64,000 nt of DNA from CADCVW01 sp964251385 (lineage in GTDB: Bacteria > Pseudomonadota > Alphaproteobacteria > Sphingomonadales > Sphingomonadaceae), in the NCBI GenBank assembly GCA_964251385.1, contig CAXUJK010000001.1, positions 124,001 to 188,000 on the forward strand, in the 5' to 3' direction. This document shows positions 41,677 to 50,557 of this stretch, piece after piece (position 1 is the first letter of the stretch; the number at the start of each line of letters is the position of its first letter). The notes under the pieces are model-generated. The model did no database searches, was not told the DNA's origin, and was given only the letters and a program-made list of their open reading frames with translations. A program made the position numbers and the translations under genes.

Positions 41677-43890
41677 GTGACGCGTAACTGTTCGACGGCC
41701 CTGCCGCTGATCCTTGCTTGTGCTTGCGCGTTCGTCTCGCCTGCGTGGGCACAGGAGCCAGCCGCGCCTGTTCCCACCCCGACAATCCCCGGCGAAGGCG
41801 AGGTCGACTTCAGCAGCGACCGGCTCGAGTATGACCAAGACAGTCAAATCGTGACCGCATCCGGAGCTGTGCGCATGACGCGCGACGGCAACCGCCTTGC
41901 CGCTGATCGGGTCATCTGGAACCAGACGACGGGCGAAGTGCGCGCGGAAGGCGGCGTGTCCGTCACCAACCCGGGCGGGGACACCGCGTATGGGGACTCG
42001 GTCCAGCTGAAGGACACGCTGCGCGACGGAGTCATCGAGAATTTGCTTCTGGTGCTCGACGACGGCGGCCGGCTCGCCGCCAACCGTGCCACCCGCGTCG
42101 ACGGTGTCTCGACGCTCGAACGCGCTGCCTATACGCCGTGCGCGGTGATCGACAGCGAGGGGTGTCCGAAGAACCCGACGTGGCAGATCACGGCGGTCAG
42201 CGTCGTGCACGACCCGGCGCGGCGGCGCATCACCTACACGGGCGCGCGGTTCAACCTGCTCGGCATCCCGCTCATCCCGCTGCCTCGGCTCTCTCATCCG
42301 GACGGATCGGGCAGCTCTGCCGGCGGCCTGCTCGTGCCGGACCTGCGGTTCAGCCGCACCAACGGCGCGGAGTTCTCGCTGCCTTACTACTTCCCGCTGG
42401 CGCCCAATCGCGACCTGACGGTCACGCCGCACATCTACACGAGCGTGCTCCCCGCGATCGAGGCGCGCTACCGCCATTTGGACGAGATCGGCGCGGTGCA
42501 GGTCGGTGGTTTCCTGACCTACGGCACGCGCACAACGGTGGGCCAGCTCGTCCCTGACCGGGGAGTTCGCGGCTATTTCGAGGCCAACGGCCGCGCGCAG
42601 ATCGACCCGCTGTGGAGCGCGACCTTCGCGACGCGCATCACCACCGACAAGACGTTCCTGCGCCGCTACGACATTTCGCGCGACGACCGCCTGCGCTCCG
42701 TCGTCAACGTCGAGCGGATCGATCGCGACAGCTACCTGTCGATCGCGGGCTGGGCGTTCCAGGGGCTCCGCGCGGACGATCGTCGCGGGACAACCCCCAT
42801 CGCCCTGCCCGCGATCGATGCGCGGTTGCGGTTGAACGATCCGTGGCTCGGCGGGCGGGTCGAGCTGCAGGCCAACAGCCTCGCCATCCTGCGCACCAAC
42901 GGCCAGGACACGCAGCGCGCGTTCGCAGGCGCGCGCTGGGACCTGCGCCGCGTTACGCCGCTGGGTCAGGAAGTTACGTTCACCGCCTACGGTCGGGCCG
43001 ACGCATACCACACGAGCGAGTCACGCCGCACGGCCGTCGCGATATACCGTGGCGAGCCCGGCTTCCAGTTCCGCGCGATCGGCGCGCTCGCGACGGACAT
43101 ACGCTGGCCGCTCGTCGGGCCTCTGTTCGGAGGCACGCAGCGCATCACGCCGCGCGTCCAGCTCGTCGCCACCCCGCAGGTCCGCAACCTCAGTATCCCC
43201 AACGAGGACGCGCGCAGCGTCGACCTCGAAAGCAGCAACCTGTTCGCGCTCAACCGCTTTCCGGGCTACGATCGCTGGGAGGATGGATCGCGCGTCACTT
43301 ACGGGCTCGACTACGCGCTCGACCGGCCAAACCTGTCGGTGCGCACCGTCGTCGGGCAAAGCTACCGCCTCAACACGCGGCCCTCGATCTTCCCCGACGG
43401 CACGGGGCTCACGTCGCGTTTCTCCGACGTGGTCGGCCGGACGGAAGTGGAGTTCGGGACGCTGATCGACGTGACGCATCGCTTCCGGCTCGACAAGGAC
43501 AGTTTGGCTGTGCGCCGTAACGAGCTCGACCTGACGCTGGGCACGCGGCGCAACTATGTCACGGCGGGCTATCTCCGACTCAACCGCGACATCGATCCGG
43601 CGGTGGAGGACTTGCGCGATCGCGAGGAAGTCAGGCTCGGGGCGCGCGTGCAGCTCGGTCGCTTCTGGTCCGTGTTCGGCGCGACGACGATCGACCTGAC
43701 GGGCCAGCAGGAGCAGCCCTTGTCGCAGGCGGACGGGTACGAGCCCGTGCGCCACCGGCTGGGCGTCGCGTACGACGACGACTGCCTGGAGTTCGGATTC
43801 ACGTGGCGGCGCGACTACGAACGCTTCGGCGACGCGCGCCAGGGCAACACGTTCCAGGTCCGGTTTGCGCTCAAGAACCTGGGATTTTAA
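41677..43890 (+). CDS. lptD: LPS-assembly protein LptD (OstA/Imp)
   Basis: The outer-membrane beta-barrel that inserts LPS, working with LptE. The 737-residue product has a signal peptide (STALPLILACACAFVSPAWA), the N-terminal beta-jellyroll OstA region (VDFSSDRLEYDQDSQIVTASGAVRM), and a long beta-barrel ending with an aromatic residue (KNLGF), as required for BAM-dependent insertion. Cys residues in CAVIDSEGCPKNPTW could form the family disulfide. The start is GTG 41677, with an in-frame TTG just before it; no ATG is near. It opens the lptD-surA-pdxA-rsmA run. Confidence 0.92.
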   Translation: MTRNCSTALPLILACACAFVSPAWAQEPAAPVPTPTIPGEGEVDFSSDRLEYDQDSQIVTASGAVRMTRDGNRLAADRVIWNQTTGEVRAEGGVSVTNPGGDTAYGDSVQLKDTLRDGVIENLLLVLDDGGRLAANRATRVDGVSTLERAAYTPCAVIDSEGCPKNPTWQITAVSVVHDPARRRITYTGARFNLLGIPLIPLPRLSHPDGSGSSAGGLLVPDLRFSRTNGAEFSLPYYFPLAPNRDLTVTPHIYTSVLPAIEARYRHLDEIGAVQVGGFLTYGTRTTVGQLVPDRGVRGYFEANGRAQIDPLWSATFATRITTDKTFLRRYDISRDDRLRSVVNVERIDRDSYLSIAGWAFQGLRADDRRGTTPIALPAIDARLRLNDPWLGGRVELQANSLAILRTNGQDTQRAFAGARWDLRRVTPLGQEVTFTAYGRADAYHTSESRRTAVAIYRGEPGFQFRAIGALATDIRWPLVGPLFGGTQRITPRVQLVATPQVRNLSIPNEDARSVDLESSNLFALNRFPGYDRWEDGSRVTYGLDYALDRPNLSVRTVVGQSYRLNTRPSIFPDGTGLTSRFSDVVGRTEVEFGTLIDVTHRFRLDKDSLAVRRNELDLTLGTRRNYVTAGYLRLNRDIDPAVEDLRDREEVRLGARVQLGRFWSVFGATTIDLTGQQEQPLSQADGYEPVRHRLGVAYDDDCLEFGFTWRRDYERFGDARQGNTFQVRFALKNLGF

Positions 43891-43991
43891 CAAATGCGCG
43901 CTTTTGCGGATGCCGCGTGCTAAGCTTCGGTTCAGGGGTTGCGCGGCAGGCAGGAGCCGCTTTCGATGACACAACAAGGCTGATCCGTCAC

Positions 43992-45314
43992 ATGAACCAC
44001 AGCAAGATGTTCCGGGCCGGGATCGCGTTGAGCGCGCTTATTGCGACAGCCGCGACGGGTGCGCAGCAGGCCGCGAGCCCGCTCGGCCTCCCCGCGGACG
44101 CGACCGCGCTGGCCAGCGCCGATCCGAGCATTCGCAAGGCCAACGCGATCGTCAACGGCCACGTTCTGACGCAGACTGACATCGACCAGCGCGTCGCGTT
44201 GACGATCGCGGCCAGCGACGGTCAGATCCCGGCGGCGGAGATCGAGCGGCTTAAGCTGCAGGTGTTTCGCAACCTGATCGACGAGACGCTGCAGATCCAG
44301 GCGGCCAAGGCGGCCGAGATCACCGTCACGACGGCCGAGATCGACCAGTATCAAAACCGCGTCGCGGCCAATTTCAAGCAAGGTCCGGCGCAGTTCGAAG
44401 CCTACCTCCGAAACGCCGGCTCGTCCGTCGCGTCCATCCGACGGCAGATCGAAGGCGAACTCGCCTGGCGCAAGCTGCAGGGGCGCAAGATCGAATCGAC
44501 GATCAGCGTCGGCGACGAGGAAGTCCAGGCGATCATCGACAAGTTGAACGCGTCCAAGGGCAAGCAGGAGTATCGCATCGGCGAGATCTTCCTCGCTTCC
44601 AGCGCGGAGACGCAAGGCGAGGTCATGGCCAACGCCAACCGCATCGTCGAACAGATCAAGAGCGGCGGATCGTTTCTGGGGTATGCGCGCCAGTTCTCGC
44701 AGGCGTCCACCGCCGCGGTCGGGGGCGACCTGGGTTGGGTGCGCCCTGAACAGCTGCCCGAGCCGCTCGCCGCCGCCGCGCAGAGCATGCCCGAGGGGTC
44801 CATCAGCGCGCCGATCCCCGTCGAGGGCGGCGTGTCGATCATCGCGGTGCAGGACACGCGGCAGGTGCTGACGGCCAACCCCAAGGACGCGGCGCTCAGC
44901 CTCAAGCAGCTGACGATGAAGTTCCCCGCCGGCACGACGCAGGCGACCGCGACGCCGCTGGTCGAGGCGTTCGCCAAGGCGAGCCTCAACGTCGGCGGGT
45001 GTGGCGGCGCCGACAAGCTGGCCGCCGACATGAAGCTCGACGTCGCGCTGAACGAGTCGCTCCGTATCCGCGACCTGCCCGTCGGATTGCAGGACACGAT
45101 GTCGAAAATGAACATCGGCGAGGCGACGCGGCCGTTCGGGTCGGTCGAGGACGGGGTCCGCATACTCGTCCTTTGCGGCCGCGACGATCCGCAGGAGGCG
45201 AGCGCGCCCTCGTTCGACCGTATCGCGGCGCAGCTCAACGACGAGCGGGTGAACCGCCGCGCGCAACGCTACCTGCGCGATCTGCGCCGCGACGCGGTGG
45301 TGGACTATCGCTGA
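43992..45314 (+). CDS. surA: Peptidylprolyl isomerase SurA (periplasmic chaperone)
   Basis: SurA guides outer-membrane proteins through the periplasm. The 440-residue product has a signal peptide (GIALSALIATAATGAQ), a SurA_N helical region starting SIRKANAIVNGHVLTQTDIDQRVALTI, and at least one parvulin domain with EYRIGEIFLAS, FLGYARQFSQASTAAVGGDLGWV, and a second weaker PPIase-like part near 290-390. It follows lptD by 101 bases and precedes pdxA, the common arrangement in proteobacteria. Confidence 0.93.
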   Translation: MNHSKMFRAGIALSALIATAATGAQQAASPLGLPADATALASADPSIRKANAIVNGHVLTQTDIDQRVALTIAASDGQIPAAEIERLKLQVFRNLIDETLQIQAAKAAEITVTTAEIDQYQNRVAANFKQGPAQFEAYLRNAGSSVASIRRQIEGELAWRKLQGRKIESTISVGDEEVQAIIDKLNASKGKQEYRIGEIFLASSAETQGEVMANANRIVEQIKSGGSFLGYARQFSQASTAAVGGDLGWVRPEQLPEPLAAAAQSMPEGSISAPIPVEGGVSIIAVQDTRQVLTANPKDAALSLKQLTMKFPAGTTQATATPLVEAFAKASLNVGGCGGADKLAADMKLDVALNESLRIRDLPVGLQDTMSKMNIGEATRPFGSVEDGVRILVLCGRDDPQEASAPSFDRIAAQLNDERVNRRAQRYLRDLRRDAVVDYR

Positions 45315-45339
45315 CGTCGACGGTCGGGTCGCGCGGACG

Positions 45340-46356
45340 GTGCTGAACCGTCCGCTGGCGATCGCGCTCGGCGACCCGGCGGGGATCGGCCCAGAGATCG
45401 TCGCGAAAGCGTGGCACGGACGTCGCGAGGCGGACCTGCATCCATTCTTCTGCGTCGGCGATCCGCGGTCGGTGTCCGCCGTTTGGGACGGACCCGTCGA
45501 AGTCGTCACCGGGCCCGAAGGAGCGAAGGCCTGCTTCGATCGCGCGCTGCCGGTCATCGAGCTCCCCGCGCTCGCGCCCGCGGTTCCGGGCAAACCGGAC
45601 TTGGCGGGCGCACGCTGCGCGCTGGACTCGCTAGAGCTCGCGTTGGGCCTCACGCGCTCGGGTGCAGCCGCCGCGCTCGTGACCGCGCCCGTGTCCAAGG
45701 CGCAGCTCTACGCGATCGGGTTCACGCATGCGGGGCAGACCGAATTCGTCGCGGAACGCTGCGGCGTCGGGCGCGACAACATCGCGATGATGCTCGCCGG
45801 GCCGACGCTGCGCACCGTGCCCGTCACCACGCACGTCGCCTTGGCCGACGTGCCCGGACTGCTCACGCGCGCGCTGATCCTGGCACGCGCGCATGCCGCG
45901 TTGCGCGGGTTGTCGCGCGATTTCGGCATCGCGCACCCGCGTCTGGCGATCGCCGGCCTCAACCCGCACGCGGGCGAAGGCGGCGCACTAGGGCGCGAGG
46001 AGATCGAGATCATCGCCCCCGCGATCGCCGAGCTGCAAGCCGAAGGGCATGACGTCATGGGGCCTTACGCGGCGGACACGATGTTCCACCCCCGCGCGCG
46101 CGCCGGGTACGACGCGGCCTTGTGCCTGTACCACGACCAGGCGCTGATCCCGTTGAAGGCGCTGCATTTCGACGACGGCGTCAACCTGACGCTGGGCCTG
46201 CCCATCGTCCGCACCGCACCCGATCACGGCACCGCATTCGCGATGGCGGGCAAGGACAAGGCGGAACCCGGCGCGATGATCGCCGCAATCCGCATGGCGG
46301 CGGAGTGCGGGACGCGGCGGATGGAGGCGGCGGCCGCTTGCACTCAGGCAGCGTGA
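45340..46356 (+). CDS. pdxA: 4-hydroxythreonine-4-phosphate dehydrogenase
   Basis: PdxA makes the precursor of pyridoxal phosphate. The 338-residue product has IALGDPAGIGPEIVAKAW at the start, TAPVSKAQL, GFTHAGQTEFVAERC (metal His), the AGLNPHAGEGGALGREE block, and HDQALIPLKALHFDDGVNLTLGLPIVRTAPDHGTA. The start is a GTG at 45340. It overlaps rsmA by GTGA. Confidence 0.96.
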   Translation: MLNRPLAIALGDPAGIGPEIVAKAWHGRREADLHPFFCVGDPRSVSAVWDGPVEVVTGPEGAKACFDRALPVIELPALAPAVPGKPDLAGARCALDSLELALGLTRSGAAAALVTAPVSKAQLYAIGFTHAGQTEFVAERCGVGRDNIAMMLAGPTLRTVPVTTHVALADVPGLLTRALILARAHAALRGLSRDFGIAHPRLAIAGLNPHAGEGGALGREEIEIIAPAIAELQAEGHDVMGPYAADTMFHPRARAGYDAALCLYHDQALIPLKALHFDDGVNLTLGLPIVRTAPDHGTAFAMAGKDKAEPGAMIAAIRMAAECGTRRMEAAAACTQAA

Positions 46357-47234
46357 CGTCGCCCGATCTGCCGCCGCTTCGGCCCGAGCTGCCCCCTTTG
46401 AGAGACGTCATCGCCCGGCACGGCCTACGTGCCGACAAGGCGCTCGGACAGAATTTCCTCCTCGACGGCCAACTTCTCGCCCGCATCGCGGCGATCCCTG
46501 GACCGCTCGACGGCCGCACTGTCTATGAAGTCGGCCCGGGCCCTGGTGGCCTGACCCGCGCGCTGCTTGGCGCGGGCGCGAACGTCGTCGCGGTCGAGCG
46601 CGATCGGCGCTGCGCACCGGCCTTGGCGGAACTCGGCGCGAGCTTCCCCCGCAGACTCCGCGTCATCGACGCCGACGCTTTGCAGGTCGACGAAGTCGCT
46701 GTCGCGGGCCGTGGCTCGCATGTCGTCGCCAACCTGCCGTACAACGTGGGCACCGCGCTGCTCGTCCGCTGGCTGAGCGGCGAGGCTTGGCCGCCCTGGT
46801 GGGCGTCGCTGACCCTCATGTTCCAGCGCGAGGTCGCCGACCGCATCGTCGCCGCGCCGGGCACCAAGGCTTACGGACGGCTGTCCGTGCTCGCGCAGTG
46901 GCGCGCGGTCCCGCGCATCGCCATGGGCGTACACCGCTCCGCCTTTGTTCCCCCGCCCAAGATCGCATCGGCGGTGGTCCACGTCGCCCCTGCCGCGATG
47001 CCAAAAGGCGTTCGCTTCGCCGACCTCGAGGGGTTAACCGCGGCGGCGTTCGGTCAGCGGCGCAAGATGCTGCGGCAGAGCGTCAAGGGTTTGGCCGGAG
47101 CGAAGGCTGCGTTGGCGAGGGCCGAAATCGATCCGTCCCGGCGAGGCGAGACGTTGAGCGTCGTCGAATTCGTGTCAGTCGCGCGGTTCCTGCCAGGTGC
47201 CTCTATCGAGGCGTCTCCGACAGAGGCGGCGTAG
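46353..47234 (+). CDS. rsmA: 16S rRNA adenine dimethyltransferase (KsgA)
   Basis: Dimethylates two adjacent adenosines in the 3' hairpin of 16S rRNA, a late step in small-subunit maturation that affects kasugamycin sensitivity. The 293-residue product has KALGQNFLLD, the SAM site VYEVGPGPGGLTRALLG, VIDADALQVD, and the catalytic block NLPYNVGTALL. The start is GTG 46353 overlapping the pdxA stop. Confidence 0.95.
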   Translation: MTSPDLPPLRPELPPLRDVIARHGLRADKALGQNFLLDGQLLARIAAIPGPLDGRTVYEVGPGPGGLTRALLGAGANVVAVERDRRCAPALAELGASFPRRLRVIDADALQVDEVAVAGRGSHVVANLPYNVGTALLVRWLSGEAWPPWWASLTLMFQREVADRIVAAPGTKAYGRLSVLAQWRAVPRIAMGVHRSAFVPPPKIASAVVHVAPAAMPKGVRFADLEGLTAAAFGQRRKMLRQSVKGLAGAKAALARAEIDPSRRGETLSVVEFVSVARFLPGASIEASPTEAA

Positions 47235-47754
47235 CGACCACGGGCGGCACCTTGGCCGCCGTGTTCGCCTGCGCCGTCACGACCGCGGCGGGCGGACCCT
47301 TGGCGATCACCGACGCGAGCTGCGTCGCGGGCGAGCAAGCGGCGGCACTGGCAGTCGCGCACAGCTTGCGGATGCGGTCGAGATTGGCGCGCGCGCGATC
47401 GACCGCGCCCCGCTGCACCATGGCGTCGCCCTGCCCGGCCAAGGCGACGAGGTCGTTAGGTTCGATCGACAGCACTTCGCCGTAGAGCTTGATCGACTTG
47501 CCGTACAAGCCTTGCGCGTGCGCGACGCGAGCGAGCGCGCGGTAGGCGCCGCGGTTGCGCGGATCGACCGCAAGCGCGGTTTCGAGAGCATCGATCGCCG
47601 CCGGGTATTGTGCCGAGGCGGTCAGCGCCTCCCCGCGCGCCTGATAGGCGAGACTGACGGGCGCGATCTGATCATCGGAGCGCTGGCCGCTGACCGAGGA
47701 GGACATCGTCACGGCACCCACGGCTAGAACCAGGGCGATCGGCAAGAGGCGCAT
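47203..47754 (-). CDS. Exported TPR-repeat protein
   Basis: A 183-residue product with a signal peptide (MRLLPIALVLAVGAVTMSSS) and two to three tetratricopeptide repeats (about residues 40-115: AYQARGEALTASAQYPAAIDALETALAVDPRN, then AYRALARVAHAQGLYGKSIKLYGEVLSIEPND). The C-terminus is Pro/Ala-rich. Its end overlaps the 3' end of rsmA by 32 bases on the other strand. It lies after the RsmB-type gene on the minus strand. The partner and role are unknown. Confidence 0.75.
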   Translation of the reverse strand: MRLLPIALVLAVGAVTMSSSVSGQRSDDQIAPVSLAYQARGEALTASAQYPAAIDALETALAVDPRNRGAYRALARVAHAQGLYGKSIKLYGEVLSIEPNDLVALAGQGDAMVQRGAVDRARANLDRIRKLCATASAAACSPATQLASVIAKGPPAAVVTAQANTAAKVPPVVATPPLSETPR

Positions 47755-47785
47755 CAATGTCTCCACAGTCTCGAAGCGAGCATTA

Positions 47786-48967
47786 TCACGGAGCCCGAAG
47801 CCGCGCGATGAAAAATCCGTCGGTGCCGTCGGCGTGCGGGCTGAGCAACCGCCCCGCCCCGTCCGCCACGCCAGCGGCGAAGGGCAGGGATTGCGGCACC
47901 CAGGCTGAACGACGCAGGAACGCGTCGAGTTGCGCCGAACCCTCTTCCGGCAGGAGCGAGCAGACGGCGTAGACGAGGTGCCCACCCGGCCGCACGAGCG
48001 AGGCGGCAAGATCGAGGATGTGCGCCTGCAGGTCGACGAGCCGCGACACGCGCCCGGGCGTCAGGCGCCACCGCGCCTCCGGATTGCGCCGCCAGGTGCC
48101 CGTTCCGGAACAGGGTGTGTCGACGAGAACGAGGTCCGCTTGGCCGGCCAGGTCGGCGAGCGCCTCGCGTTCGCGGTTGGGATCGAGCAGGCGATTCTCA
48201 ATGCGGGCGCCCGCGCGCGCGGCCCGGGGGCCCAGGCGCGACAGGCGGGCGCGATCCGTGTCGCACGCGATCAGCCTGCCCTCGATCGGCCCGCCCATGT
48301 CCGCGGCGAGCGCGAGGCTCTTGCCGCCCGCGCCCGCGCACAGGTCGACCACGATCATGCCGGGAGCGGCGGCGCAGGCGAGCGCAATGAGCTGACTTCC
48401 CGCATCCTGCACTTCGACGCGGCCTTCGCGGTACGCCGCGCTGTCCTCGATCCGGGTCCCTTCGGGCAGACGCAATCCGCGCGGCCCGTGCGGCGTGGCG
48501 ACCGCTCCGGCAAACTCGTCGGCGACTTGCGCGACATCCGCCTTCAGCGTGTTGACGCGCAGGTCGAAAGGCGCGCGACCCAGAAGTGCCGCGCGTCCCG
48601 CTTCATCGAGCAGGGGCGACAAGCGCGCGAGCAGCCAGGCGGGTGCGACGCCCGCGAGTGCGCGCTCCTCGCTTGGGTTTGCTACGGCGGGACCATGACC
48701 GGCACCGTCGAAAAGCGCAGCGAGCTCCGGGCGATCGTCCACCAGTCCGAGCAACGCGGCCCTCCCGTTCTCCGGTCGCTCGCCTGCGCGCCGGATCGCG
48801 GCGTAGACGAGCTCGCGCACCGCGCGGCGGTCGCCCGACCCCGCGTAGCGGCGGGTGCGGAAATACTCGGCGATGATCGTGTCCGCCGCCGGTCCCGCCT
48901 CGCGCGCGGCGGCGACCACGAGGTCGAGGATGTCGATCGCGGCCTGCGCGCGTGCTGGCGGAATCAT
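47786..48967 (-). CDS. RsmB/NOP-family RNA cytosine-5 methyltransferase
   Basis: A 393-residue class I methyltransferase. The SAM-binding motif is VDLCAGAGGKSLALAADM (about residue 210), with the two catalytic cysteines in DTPCSGTGTWRRNPEARW and YAVCSLLPEEG. The N-terminal 130 residues are helical and NusB-like but weaker than in E. coli RsmB. It probably modifies 16S rRNA; rsmB itself is one possibility, but the family contains several specificities. A family A palindrome lies between it and guaB. Confidence 0.87.
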   Translation of the reverse strand: MIPPARAQAAIDILDLVVAAAREAGPAADTIIAEYFRTRRYAGSGDRRAVRELVYAAIRRAGERPENGRAALLGLVDDRPELAALFDGAGHGPAVANPSEERALAGVAPAWLLARLSPLLDEAGRAALLGRAPFDLRVNTLKADVAQVADEFAGAVATPHGPRGLRLPEGTRIEDSAAYREGRVEVQDAGSQLIALACAAAPGMIVVDLCAGAGGKSLALAADMGGPIEGRLIACDTDRARLSRLGPRAARAGARIENRLLDPNREREALADLAGQADLVLVDTPCSGTGTWRRNPEARWRLTPGRVSRLVDLQAHILDLAASLVRPGGHLVYAVCSLLPEEGSAQLDAFLRRSAWVPQSLPFAAGVADGAGRLLSPHADGTDGFFIARLRAP

Positions 48968-48971
48968 GCTA

Positions 48972-49041
48972 GTTCCCCAGCATAGGCCGGGGCCCAGCCT
49001 TGGCGGTTACGAAAGGCTGGGCCCCGGCCTTCCCGGGGAAC
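48972..49041. repeat. Long intergenic stem-loop, family A copy 2
   Basis: Arms at 48972-49001 and 49013-49041 pair along GGCCGGGGCCCAGCCTT and AAGGCTGGGCCCCGGCC, with the outer GTTCCCC/GGGGAAC also complementary. An internal ATA-type bulge in the left arm is the only notable mismatch. It lies between the RsmB-family start and the guaB stop. The core is the same as in 8283-8357. Confidence 0.83.
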
Positions 49042-49053
49042 ACACTAGCCACC

Positions 49054-50511
49054 TCAGCGCGTCGGATAATTCGGGGCCTCGCGCGTGATCGCGACGTCGT
49101 GGACGTGGCTTTCCTGCAGCCCCGCGTTGGTGATGCGGATGAATTTCGCGCGGGCCTGCAGGTCGGGGATCGTGGCGGATCCCGTGTATCCCATCGCCGC
49201 CTTCACCCCGCCGACGAGCTGATGGACGACTTGGCGGGCCGGGCCCTTGAACGGGACCTGCCCTTCGATGCCTTCGGGGACCAGCTTCATCTGGTCGGTG
49301 ATGTCCGCCTGGAAATACCGGTCGGCCGACCCGCGCGCCATCGCGCCGACCGAACCCATTCCGCGATAGCTCTTGTAGCTGCGGCCACCAAGCAGGAACG
49401 TCTCGCCGGGCGCTTCGTCCGTCCCCGCCAGCAGAGATCCTATCATCACGCACGACGCACCCGCCGCGAGCGCTTTCGCCAGATCGCCCGACGTGCGCAC
49501 GCCGCCATCGGCGACGACGGGCACGCCCGGACCCGACGCCTCGCGCGCCGCCTCCATGATCGCGGTAAGCTGCGGCACGCCGACGCCGGCGACGACGCGC
49601 GTGGTGCAGATCGACCCGGGTCCGATCCCGACCTTGATCGCGTCCGCGCCCGCGTCGATCAGCGCGCGCGTCGCCTCCGCCGTCGCGACGTTGCCGGCGA
49701 CGACCTGCGCCGAGTTCGACGATGCTTTTACGCGAGCCACGGCGGCGGACACTTCGCGGTTGTGCCCGTGCGCGGTGTCGATGACGATGAGGTCGCACCC
49801 CGCGTCGATCAGCGCTTCCGTGCGCGCGAAGCCCGCATCGCCGACGGTGGTGGCCGCCGCCACGCGCAGGCGTCCCGCCGCATCCTTGGTCGCGTCGGGC
49901 GAGGTGACCGCCTTTTCCATGTCCTTGACCGTGATCATCCCGACGCAGCGGTACGCGTCGTCGACGACGAGCAGCTTCTCGATCCGCCGGTTGTGCAGGA
50001 TGCGCCGCGCCTCGTCCTGTCCGACGCCGATGCTGACGGTCGCGAGTTTGTCGCGCGTCATCAGTTCGGACACGGGCTGATCCGGGTTCTCGGCGAAACG
50101 TACGTCGCGGTTGGTGAGGATGCCGACCAGCCGCCCGCCTGCCTCCGTCACCGGAATGCCCGAGATGCGGTTCGCGCGCATGAGGGCGAGCGCGTCGGCA
50201 AGCGTGCGGTCGGAGCCGATCGTGATCGGGTCGACGACCATGCCGGATTCGAAGCGCTTGACCGCGCGTACGGCCGCTGCCTGCTCGTCGACGGTCAGGT
50301 TGCGGTGGAGGACGCCCAGGCCACCGAGCTGCGCGATCGCGATCGCCATGTTGGCTTCGGTGACCGTGTCCATCGCGGACGACAGCAAGGGAATGGCGAG
50401 CGCGATTTCCCGGGTGACGAAGGTCGACGTGTTCGCGGCGCTCGGCAACATGCTGCTTTCGGCGGGTTGCAGCAGTACGTCGTCGAAGGTCAGGCCGAGC
50501 GGGATATCCAT
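49054..50511 (-). CDS. guaB: IMP dehydrogenase
   Basis: Oxidises IMP to XMP, the committed step to GMP. The 485-residue TIM-barrel enzyme has LTFDDVLLQPAESSMLPS at the start, two CBS domains (about 90-210), GCDLIVIDTAHGH, and the catalytic loop GIGPGSICTTRVVAGVGVPQ with the active Cys, then SYRGMGSVGAM. I chose ATG 50511 (MDIPLG) because it gives the usual length; a GTG at 50532 would add seven residues. Confidence 0.95.
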   Translation of the reverse strand: MDIPLGLTFDDVLLQPAESSMLPSAANTSTFVTREIALAIPLLSSAMDTVTEANMAIAIAQLGGLGVLHRNLTVDEQAAAVRAVKRFESGMVVDPITIGSDRTLADALALMRANRISGIPVTEAGGRLVGILTNRDVRFAENPDQPVSELMTRDKLATVSIGVGQDEARRILHNRRIEKLLVVDDAYRCVGMITVKDMEKAVTSPDATKDAAGRLRVAAATTVGDAGFARTEALIDAGCDLIVIDTAHGHNREVSAAVARVKASSNSAQVVAGNVATAEATRALIDAGADAIKVGIGPGSICTTRVVAGVGVPQLTAIMEAAREASGPGVPVVADGGVRTSGDLAKALAAGASCVMIGSLLAGTDEAPGETFLLGGRSYKSYRGMGSVGAMARGSADRYFQADITDQMKLVPEGIEGQVPFKGPARQVVHQLVGGVKAAMGYTGSATIPDLQARAKFIRITNAGLQESHVHDVAITREAPNYPTR

Positions 50512-50557
50512 CGCGAAGGCTTTGGCATTCACGTGTGACGAGTCAAGGTCGGACCGG

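Noticed and set aside
43932..45698. 588-residue minus-strand ORF opposite surA and the start of pdxA.
   Set aside because: Antisense shadow covering two convincing genes; no coherent domain.
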